Below, piece after piece: positions 1-5,550 of a DNA stretch of 9,495 nt. The DNA is from CAYTRP01 sp964625145 (lineage in GTDB: Bacteria > Sumerlaeota > Sumerlaeia > SLMS01 > JAHLLQ01): contig CAZVAQ010000139.1 in assembly GCA_964625145.1 (NCBI GenBank), positions 1-9,495 of the forward strand. The letters run 5' to 3'. The notes under the pieces are model-generated. The model did no database searches. It was not told where the DNA came from and saw only the letters and a list, made by a program, of their open reading frames with translations. Each line of letters starts with the position of its first letter. Position 1 is the stretch's first letter. The position numbers were made by a program, and so were the translations under genes.

Positions 1-82
1 ATCACCCGCTTTGGGTTTTCAGAAACGGCGAGTGAGGGGGGTGAAGGATTGGGGAATTCCCGCCCGTGGGGCCTTTTCCCCC

Positions 83-111
83 TTGACCGGGGGGCCGGGG
101 TTGGGTCCACT
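83..111 (+). promoter_or_regulatory. possible sigma70-type promoter for rpsL-rpsG
   Basis: TTGACC at 83-88 matches the -35 consensus at five of six positions. A 17-base spacer leads to TCCACT at 106-111, which matches the -10 consensus at only three of six. The spacing and position are suitable for transcribing rpsL with a leader of about 70 bases. The -10 match is poor and the surroundings are very GC-rich, so this is a weak candidate. Confidence 0.2.
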
Positions 112-143
112 TCCCGTCCTTTTGCACGGGGAATCCCCGGGCA

Positions 144-162
144 GGGGCCCATGGTGGGCCCC
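144..162 (+). promoter_or_regulatory. perfect 8-bp hairpin in the rpsL leader
   Basis: GGGGCCCA at 144-151 and TGGGCCCC at 155-162 are exact reverse complements around a three-base loop TGG. This gives a very GC-rich stem that ends 28 bases before the rpsL ATG. No run of T follows, so it is not an intrinsic terminator. In the mRNA it could affect ribosome access to rpsL, which has no clear Shine-Dalgarno sequence. A regulatory role is inferred only from position and stability. Confidence 0.45.
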
Positions 163-190
163 GGAACTCCTAGAGATTGGGCCATCCTGT

Positions 191-568
<378 letters not shown>

Positions 569-597
569 TTGGGCCCCAGGTAATCTGAAACCCTTGA

Positions 598-620
598 CCC
601 GGTCGGGTCGACCCGCCGGG
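598..620 (+). promoter_or_regulatory. hairpin in the rpsL-rpsG intercistronic region
   Basis: CCCGG at 598-602, a single bulged T, and CGGG at 604-607 pair with CCCG at 612-615 and CCGGG at 616-620 around a TCGA loop. The result is a nine-pair, all-GC stem. No T-run follows, so read-through into rpsG is expected. In E. coli the S12-S7 intercistronic RNA is the site where S7 represses its own translation. This hairpin occupies the same position and is a candidate for an equivalent site. Binding by S7 is inference. Confidence 0.5.
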
Positions 621-656
621 CTTGAGTGATCTCCCCCTCCAAAAAGGACGGACAGC

Positions 657-1178
657 GTGGCAAAGAGAAAGAAAAAAGACGGTCGCAGCCGCAGTTCACG
701 CAAGATGGGGCGTCGTCGCGTCCCCCCCGGTCGCGGGCTACAACCGGACCTGCGCTACGGCAGCCTTCTGGTCTCCAAGTTCATCAATAACCTGATGCTC
801 AGCGGCAAGAAGTCGGTCGCGGAGAACATCTTCTACTCGGCGCTGGAGCTGATCGGCACCAAGCTGGAAGGCCAGGATCCTCTCGAAGTCTTCAACCAGG
901 CGATCGAGAACGTGAAGCCGGTCCTGGAAGTGAAGAGCCGCCGCGTCGGTGGTGCCAACTATCAGGTGCCCATCGAGGTGAAGCCCGAGCGTCGCCAGGC
1001 GCTGGCGATTCGCTGGGTCATCACGCATTCGCGCAACCGCAACGAGAAGACGATGCACCAGCGTCTTGCGGCCGAGCTGATGGACGCCTTCAAGAACACG
1101 GGCGGCGCCATCAAGAAGAAGGAAGACGTGCTGCGCATGGCCGAGGCCAACAAGGCCTTTGCTCATTACCGCTGGTAA
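657..1178 (+). CDS. rpsG: 30S ribosomal protein S7
   Basis: S7 nucleates assembly of the 30S head by binding the 3' major domain of 16S rRNA and lines the E site. The S7 core is clear: MGRRR, then KFINNLMLSGKKSVAE, AIENVKPVLEVKSRRVGGANYQ at mid-protein, and the C-terminal part ending FAHYRW. The preferred start is the GTG at 657, preceded by AAGGAC at 644-649 with suitable spacing. It gives 173 residues, with a 16-residue Lys/Arg/Ser-rich tail before the Met17 at which most S7 proteins (about 156 residues) would begin. The ATG at 705 would give a standard-length protein of 157 residues, but no Shine-Dalgarno sequence precedes it. The gene is co-transcribed with rpsL and followed by a terminator rather than fusA. 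Confidence 0.97.
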   Translation: MAKRKKKDGRSRSSRKMGRRRVPPGRGLQPDLRYGSLLVSKFINNLMLSGKKSVAENIFYSALELIGTKLEGQDPLEVFNQAIENVKPVLEVKSRRVGGANYQVPIEVKPERRQALAIRWVITHSRNRNEKTMHQRLAAELMDAFKNTGGAIKKKEDVLRMAEANKAFAHYRW

Positions 1179-1201
1179 GTTCCGGACTCGGCAGGTCTGT
1201 G

Positions 1202-1239
1202 AGCGGCGGGGGCTTTCGGGCCTCCGCCGCTTTTGTTTT
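1202..1239 (+). terminator. intrinsic terminator of the rpsL-rpsG operon
   Basis: A 12-pair stem (1202-1213 with 1220-1231, one G-U pair) closes around the six-base loop TTTCGG and runs directly into TTTTGTTTT at 1231-1239. It lies 24 bases after the rpsG stop codon. This is a textbook factor-independent terminator and separates the ribosomal genes from clpS. Confidence 0.9.
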
Positions 1240-1275
1240 GTGCGCCCGTCGGTGCCCTTCGCCACGCAAGAAGGC

Positions 1276-1305
1276 TTGAGCAGGACGCCGTCTTTGGGGC
1301 ATGCT
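1276..1305 (+). promoter_or_regulatory. possible promoter for clpS and the hisC operon
   Basis: TTGAGC at 1276-1281 and CATGCT at 1300-1305 are separated by 18 bases. This fits a moderate sigma70-type promoter placed between the terminator and clpS, with a very short leader. The -10 element lacks its first T. The location is the best argument for it, since a promoter is needed after the strong terminator. Confidence 0.3.
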
Positions 1306-1322
1306 GACAACACAAGGCAGGG

Positions 1323-1655
1323 ATGGACGAGATGAGCCCGCACACCACGACATTGACCGAGCAGGAAACGGATCAGCAGACCACGGTCACCCGCGGTTGG
1401 GTGGTCGTTGTGTTCAATGACGATGTGCACACCTTCGAATATGTCATGCATGTGTTTTGCACCGTGCTGTTGGTGAGCGCGGAGAAGGCGGGACGGATGG
1501 CGTACAACATCCACACCAAGGGGCAGGAGGTGGTGGCGGGTCCCATGTCGCGCTACGAAGCCGAGGAGATCGTCACCAAGATTCGCAATTTCGGACCCGA
1601 TCCATGGGCCATCCGGGACATCGGGCCGCTGGGGTGCAAAGCGGAACAAGGGTGA
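1323..1655 (+). CDS. clpS: ATP-dependent Clp protease adaptor ClpS
   Basis: ClpS is a small cytoplasmic adaptor that binds N-end-rule substrates and delivers them to the AAA+ unfoldase ClpA or ClpC of the Clp protease. The 110-residue protein has a variable, probably disordered N-terminal tail (about residues 1-23), then the folded domain. NDD at 32-34 with Thr37 and His64 in NIHTKG correspond to the E. coli N34/D35/D36, T38 and H66 pocket residues that hold the substrate N-terminus. The usual pocket Met is replaced by Phe or Glu in this stretch (HTFEYV), as in many non-proteobacterial ClpS. A short tail rich in Gly, Pro and Asp ends the protein. ATG 1323 has AAGG five bases upstream; ATG 1332 is an alternative that removes three residues. 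No Clp unfoldase is encoded nearby. Confidence 0.9.
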   Translation: MDEMSPHTTTLTEQETDQQTTVTRGWVVVVFNDDVHTFEYVMHVFCTVLLVSAEKAGRMAYNIHTKGQEVVAGPMSRYEAEEIVTKIRNFGPDPWAIRDIGPLGCKAEQG

Positions 1656-1729
1656 GAGAAGAGAGAAGGGTGAAAGGGAAGGAAGAAGGCGGAAGTCGGA
1701 AGGATGATGGAGATGTGGACTGTGAACGA
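1654..1729 (+). repeat. purine-rich (GA) spacer between clpS and hisC
   Basis: From 1654 to 1689 the + strand has 36 bases with one pyrimidine (T1671), and it stays strongly purine-biased to about 1729. It consists of imperfect GAGAA, AAGGG and GGAAG units. The character differs sharply from the flanking coding sequence. No promoter or hairpin is apparent in it. It may be a low-complexity expansion in the spacer; no function can be assigned. Confidence 0.5.
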
Positions 1730-1744
1730 TCGGTTGGGAGCGAG

Positions 1745-2815
1745 ATGACTGTTTCGACTGTTGGGATTCCGAAATTGCGTGCTTCGGTGGCGGCGTTGGA
1801 ACCTTATGTTCCGGGGGAGCAGCCGAAGGATCCGGGGTTGGTGAAGCTGAACACCAACGAGAATCCGTATCCGCCGTCGCCTCGTGTGCACGAGGCTTTG
1901 GCGCAGTTGGGTGATCGCGCCGTGGGGCGCTATCCGGATCCGATGGCCACGGCGTTGCGGACATCGATCTCGGGGTCTTTGGGTGTATCGCCGGAGCAAG
2001 TCCTGGCCACCAACGGGTCGGATGAGATCCTGAAGATGGCGGCGGAGGCCTACGCCGAGCGCAACAGCCGGGTCGCGTATTTGTGGCCGACGTACTCGCT
2101 ATATCCAGTGTTTGTTGCCAAGGCCGAGGCTCGCGAGCATCGCTTGAACTGGTCGCCCGCCGGACCTTCGGAGCAGGAGGCGCTGGAGAACGCGCCGGAG
2201 GACGCGTCAATCCTGTTCCTGGCCAATCCAAACCCTCCTTTCGGAAACATTCAGGGCCTTGACGTCATTCGCGCGTTGGCAGAGCGGTTGCCACAGACGC
2301 TGGTGGTGGTGGACGAGGCCTACATCGCCTATGGTGGCGAGTCGGCCGTGGCCTTGGTGCGCGAGGGGATTCCGAACATCCTCGTGACGCGCACGTTCTC
2401 CAAGTCCCACAGCCTGGCGGGAATGCGCGTGGGTTTTGGAGTGGCCAGCCGCGAGATCATCAACGGTCTGTTGCGGGTGAAGGACTCGTACAATCTCAGC
2501 GCGGCCGCGCAGGTTGCCGCGGTGGCGTCGTGGGAGGATGCCGCCCACACCGATGAAAGTGTCGCGCGGATCGTCGCGACGCGCGGGCGGTTGGCGGCGG
2601 CGTTGAAGCAACGCGGCTTCACGGTGTCGAACAGCTCCGGGAACTTCCTGTTTGCCGAGCGTGCGGATGCGCGCGAAGTCTTTGCCCAGTTGCGCAGGCA
2701 CAAGGTGGTAGTCCGCTATTTCGACACGCCGGAACTGAATGGCGGCATTCGCATCACCATCGGCACGGACGCGGAGATCGATGCCTTGATCAGCGCACTG
2801 GACGCCCGCTCATGA
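1745..2815 (+). CDS. hisC: histidinol-phosphate aminotransferase (fold-type I PLP enzyme)
   Basis: HisC is a PLP-dependent enzyme that transfers an amino group from glutamate to imidazole-acetol phosphate in histidine biosynthesis; some family members instead act on aromatic amino acids. The 356-residue protein has the family's usual length. Visible signatures are LNTNENPYPPSP near the N-terminus, NGSDE at 90-94, DEAY at 190-193 (Asp190 contacts the PLP pyridine N), TFSK with the Schiff-base Lys220, Arg228 for PLP phosphate, and Arg336 in GGIRITIG for substrate carboxylate. The usual N-x-PTG loop reads NPNPPFG at 161-167, an unusual variant. ATG 1745 has GGGAG at 1736-1740; the frame is open upstream but that part is purine-rich spacer. 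It overlaps the next gene by ATGA. No other his genes are present, so the exact substrate is not certain. Confidence 0.88.
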   Translation: MTVSTVGIPKLRASVAALEPYVPGEQPKDPGLVKLNTNENPYPPSPRVHEALAQLGDRAVGRYPDPMATALRTSISGSLGVSPEQVLATNGSDEILKMAAEAYAERNSRVAYLWPTYSLYPVFVAKAEAREHRLNWSPAGPSEQEALENAPEDASILFLANPNPPFGNIQGLDVIRALAERLPQTLVVVDEAYIAYGGESAVALVREGIPNILVTRTFSKSHSLAGMRVGFGVASREIINGLLRVKDSYNLSAAAQVAAVASWEDAAHTDESVARIVATRGRLAAALKQRGFTVSNSSGNFLFAERADAREVFAQLRRHKVVVRYFDTPELNGGIRITIGTDAEIDALISALDARS

Positions 2816-4098
2816 GAGTTTCGCCGCCGGCACCGTTTCGCGAATGGGCGCAGGCGCCGCGCTCCCTGTGGCAGGTGCGCCATGCCTCCATCGCCGAAGC
2901 GGCTGCCAGCGTGCAAGTCCCCACGCGTGTGCGCCATGGCATCATTGGCGCGGGGATGACGGGTCTGGCGACGGCGCTGGAACTTGTGCAGGCGGGAGTG
3001 CCCGCCGATGACATCATCGTGCTGGATGCCATGGGCCCCGCAATTGGCGCAACGGGTCGTAATGCGGGCTTTGTCCTTTCCTTTCCCGGCACGGAGATCC
3101 TGGATTGGCAGCGCGCCTTTGGCGACAAGGGAGTCGATGAACTGTGCCGGCTGAACCGCGCAAACCGCGACCTGGTCATCGCCTTTGCGACGAATTGGAA
3201 TGCGCTGCATCCGGATGAAGCGATATTGCTCCAGCGTGGTGGAAGTTTTTTCCTGGCAGCAAGTGAAGACGAAGCGCGCGATCTGGACATCTCGATGGAG
3301 GTGGTTTCGCGCGGTGCGCCGGAGGAGTATGAAATCGGCCCGCCGCAGGGCGCCTTGGCCGCGCCTCACTACACGCGCGCGCTGATCGGCCGTCGTGATG
3401 CCGGGATTGATCCGGCTGCCTATGCGCTCGCCCTGGCTGCCAGTTCGGGCGTGCAGATTGTATCCGGGCCGCAAGGCGTCATTGCGCAGTTGGAAGTCCG
3501 GCACGATGGTGTGCATCTGACATTTGCCGACGGCCGGGAGTTGACGGCCGAAAACGTCTTTGTCGCCATCAATGGCTACGCGCAGGCGCTGCTTGGGGCG
3601 GAGTGGCCCGTCATGCCCGTGCGGAACCAGGTGATGGCCGTGCGGTGCGATGATTTCGATTTGCTGGCCGAGTGGGGCGAGGCGGTCTATTACGCCAATC
3701 ATGGCTATGATTATTGGCGCGTTCTGCCCGATGGCACTTTGGTTGTTGGTGGTGGAAGAAACCGGGCGCCCGGCCGCGAGGAAAACATCATGGCGTTCGG
3801 CGTGCAGCCGGAATCGCGCGCTTACCTGCATGATGTCCTGGTGCCGCGATTGACGAACGGCGCGCCGTTCACCGTCGAGCGCGAATGGTCCGGCGTCATG
3901 GGCTATTCACCGGACGGCATTCCGATGCTGGGCGCTGTGCCCGACACGGACGAGCGGGTGTGGTTTGCCGGTGGCTTCACCGGATATGGGCTCGGCTTTC
4001 ATCGCGTCGTGGCACAGGGCGCGGCCCGATGCCTCTTGGGAGAGGGAACACCGGGAATCTTCGACGCTTCACGATTGGTGCCAACGGCGAAAGGATGA
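2812..4098 (+). CDS. FAD-dependent oxidoreductase, DAO family (PuuB/OrdL-like)
   Basis: The 428-residue protein belongs to the flavin oxidoreductases that oxidise amino acids or amines, such as glycine oxidase, sarcosine oxidase and gamma-glutamylputrescine oxidase. After an N-terminal segment of about 40 residues with an SLW motif (18-20) comes the Rossmann dinucleotide fold, G46-A-G48-M-T-G51, with Asp72 at the end of the second strand where Glu is common. GATGRNAGFV follows at 79-88, typical of PuuB-like enzymes. The C-terminal FAD-contact blocks are GVMGYSPDGIPMLG from 361 and FAGGFTGYGLGFH at 385-397. No signal peptide is seen, so it is probably cytoplasmic. The start codon lies in an ATGA overlap with hisC, indicating coupled translation. 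The substrate cannot be read from the sequence; an amine or amino acid is inferred from family and neighbour. Confidence 0.85.
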   Translation: MRVSPPAPFREWAQAPRSLWQVRHASIAEAAASVQVPTRVRHGIIGAGMTGLATALELVQAGVPADDIIVLDAMGPAIGATGRNAGFVLSFPGTEILDWQRAFGDKGVDELCRLNRANRDLVIAFATNWNALHPDEAILLQRGGSFFLAASEDEARDLDISMEVVSRGAPEEYEIGPPQGALAAPHYTRALIGRRDAGIDPAAYALALAASSGVQIVSGPQGVIAQLEVRHDGVHLTFADGRELTAENVFVAINGYAQALLGAEWPVMPVRNQVMAVRCDDFDLLAEWGEAVYYANHGYDYWRVLPDGTLVVGGGRNRAPGREENIMAFGVQPESRAYLHDVLVPRLTNGAPFTVEREWSGVMGYSPDGIPMLGAVPDTDERVWFAGGFTGYGLGFHRVVAQGAARCLLGEGTPGIFDASRLVPTAKG

Positions 4099-4100
4099 TC

Positions 4101-5405
4101 ATGAGAAGGCGCGAGAAGCTGCTGCGCGATCCCGTCCACGACCTGATCGCCTTTGACCTGGAGCAACGCGACGACCGCCTGCTGTGGTCATTGATCGACA
4201 CGCGCGAGTTCCAGCGCCTGCGTCACATTCGCCAAATGGGCATGGCGCACTTCGCCTATCACGGGTGCGAGCACAGCCGGTTCCCCCACAGCATCGGCGT
4301 GATGCATTTGTCGCGGCGAATGCTGGAGCGGCTGGCACCGGGTTGGAACATCGACGAGGACACCGTGCTCGCCGTGAAGTGCGCGGGATTGCTGCATGAT
4401 CTGGGGCACGGCCCCTTCAGCCACGTCATCGAGCATTGGTTCGACGATCATCACGAGGCGTGGACGCGGCGGATCATCCTGGACGAGGACACGGAAATCC
4501 ACAAGGCACTGGCCACGGTGCATCATGGCTTTCCACGCCGTGTTGCCGATGTCCTGCGCGGGCAGATCGAGCCGGTGTGGCTGAAGTACCTGGTCAGCAG
4601 TCAGCTCGACGCGGACCGGTTTGACTATCTGATTCGCGACAGCCTGATGACGGGTGTGAAGTACGGCATCTTCGATCTCGAGCGGTTGCTGATGATGCTG
4701 CGCGTCAGCGACGATGGCCAGCATGTGTTCGTCCCCGCGAAGGGATTGCTGCCAGTGGAGAAGTACCTGCAGTCGCGTTACCACATGTATCGTCAGGTCT
4801 ATTTCCACAAGGCGGTCGCGTCGGGCGAGGCGGTGCTCATCGCGCTGTTGGAACGGGCCAGCGAGTTGGCGCGCGAAGGCGAGTGCCCGGGGCTGGAGCC
4901 CGGTTCGCCATTGGGTCGCGTGCTGGCCGGCGCGGGAAAATCGGTCAGCGTGGATGATTATCTGTCGCTGGATGACACGACCATCTGGGGCGCCATTCAT
5001 GCATGGGAACGCAGTGGTGATGCGATCCTGTGCGATCTGTCCTCGCGGCTGCTTCATCGCAAGTTGTTCAAGTCGCTGGAAATCCCCGCGCCGGACGCGG
5101 AGGACCTGGAGTTTGCCCAACGGCTGGAGCAAGCGCGCGCGGTGCTCCAGCGCAATGGGCTGGATCCGCAGTATTACCTGCGCATGAGCCGCAGTTCCAA
5201 CCTGGCCTACAAGCCGTACAACCCGCGCTCCATCCGCACGGACGAGACGATCTGGATCGAGGATCCGGCAGCGACCGGGTCCTACCTGGACGTCACGCAT
5301 GTCTCCCCCACCATCAAGGCGTTCACCGAATCGCCCTATTCGGTGTGGCGGGCTTTCTTCCCCGAGTCAGTCCGGGCGGAGATGATTCGCGCGATGTTGG
5401 GATAA
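4101..5405 (+). CDS. HD-domain phosphohydrolase, SAMHD1-like dNTPase family (COG1078 type)
   Basis: The 434-residue protein resembles the bacterial HD-superfamily triphosphohydrolases related to Enterococcus EF1143 and SAMHD1, which cleave dNTPs to deoxynucleosides and triphosphate. The N-terminus KLLRDPVHDLI and TREFQRLRHIRQMG are characteristic. Metal-binding residues are visible: His63 in HSRFPHSIGV, His99-Asp100 in LLHDLGHGPFSH, and Asp170 in QLDADRFDYLIRD. The rest is a long helical C-terminal region, as expected at this length. ATG 4101 is preferred because AAAGGA (4090-4095) is five bases upstream; ATG 4095, two codons earlier, overlaps the preceding stop as ATGA. Either way it is coupled to the oxidoreductase gene. 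It could help control dNTP pools or detoxify nucleotides; actual substrate is inferred. Confidence 0.88.
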   Translation: MRRREKLLRDPVHDLIAFDLEQRDDRLLWSLIDTREFQRLRHIRQMGMAHFAYHGCEHSRFPHSIGVMHLSRRMLERLAPGWNIDEDTVLAVKCAGLLHDLGHGPFSHVIEHWFDDHHEAWTRRIILDEDTEIHKALATVHHGFPRRVADVLRGQIEPVWLKYLVSSQLDADRFDYLIRDSLMTGVKYGIFDLERLLMMLRVSDDGQHVFVPAKGLLPVEKYLQSRYHMYRQVYFHKAVASGEAVLIALLERASELAREGECPGLEPGSPLGRVLAGAGKSVSVDDYLSLDDTTIWGAIHAWERSGDAILCDLSSRLLHRKLFKSLEIPAPDAEDLEFAQRLEQARAVLQRNGLDPQYYLRMSRSSNLAYKPYNPRSIRTDETIWIEDPAATGSYLDVTHVSPTIKAFTESPYSVWRAFFPESVRAEMIRAMLG

Positions 5406-5444
5406 AGCCGCCACCGCCGCGCTTTCCCCCTTTACGACACGATC

Positions 5445-5463
5445 GGGGCTTCCTAGCCTTTTT
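5445..5463 (+). terminator. weak candidate terminator after the hisC operon
   Basis: GGGGCT at 5445-5450 can pair with AGCCTT at 5455-5460 around a TCCT loop, using two G-U pairs, and five T residues occupy 5459-5463. The stem is short and weak. It lies about 40 bases after the stop of the HD-domain gene, where a transcript end would be expected. Confidence 0.3.
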
Positions 5464-5485
5464 CCAATTGAGCGCGAGATGCCCC

Positions 5486-5504
5486 CTCCCGACTTCTCCC
5501 GACT
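5486..5504 (+). repeat. tandem direct repeat upstream of the ABC importer genes
   Basis: CTCCCGACT occurs twice, at 5486-5494 and 5496-5504, with a 10-base period close to one DNA helix turn. It sits 47 bases before the importer start codon. Such spacing could serve a regulator binding one face of the helix, but no promoter elements are clear around it and chance or slippage is possible. Confidence 0.35.
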
Positions 5505-5550
5505 GGCGCGGAGAGTATGGAGTGGAATCGCAGGCAGAAGGACACCCCCC

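Larger units (their letters stand above)
1..190 (+). other. G-rich leader upstream of rpsL
   Basis: This stretch carries no convincing gene. Two of the forward frames happen to stay open, but their translations are low-complexity Gly/Pro/Arg-rich and resemble no family. It contains several runs of G on the + strand, including a G6-CC-G4-TT-G3 cluster at 89-105, and matching C runs. The RNA leader could therefore form hairpins or G-quadruplex-like structures. It ends in a perfect hairpin just before rpsL. The end of any upstream gene is not visible. Confidence 0.5.

Noticed and set aside
11..190. In-frame upstream extension of rpsL by 60 codons
   Set aside because: S12 starts at MPTLNQLV in all families I know; the extension is low-complexity and begins with TTG.
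1457..1744. In-frame upstream extension of hisC
   Set aside because: It overlaps clpS in another frame and crosses the purine-rich spacer; the HisC family length and N-terminus match the ATG at 1745.
738..2231. Long open frame on the - strand (497 codons) across rpsG, clpS and hisC
   Set aside because: It runs antisense to three clearly recognised genes and spans their spacers, and its translation is Pro/Arg/His-rich with no family resemblance. It is a product of high GC content.
2716..3831. Long - strand frame of 371 codons opposite the flavin oxidoreductase
   Set aside because: It is a codon-phase shadow of a well-supported + strand gene; composition is Arg/His-rich and no motif is visible.
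4188..5300. Long - strand frame of 370 codons opposite the HD-domain gene
   Set aside because: The + strand has an intact HD phosphohydrolase with all metal ligands; the antisense translation shows no domain.
5479..5550. Upstream ATG for the importer fusion gene
   Set aside because: It would place 24 polar and Arg-rich residues before a typical signal peptide; the ATG at 5551 has a good ribosome site and directly starts the signal peptide.
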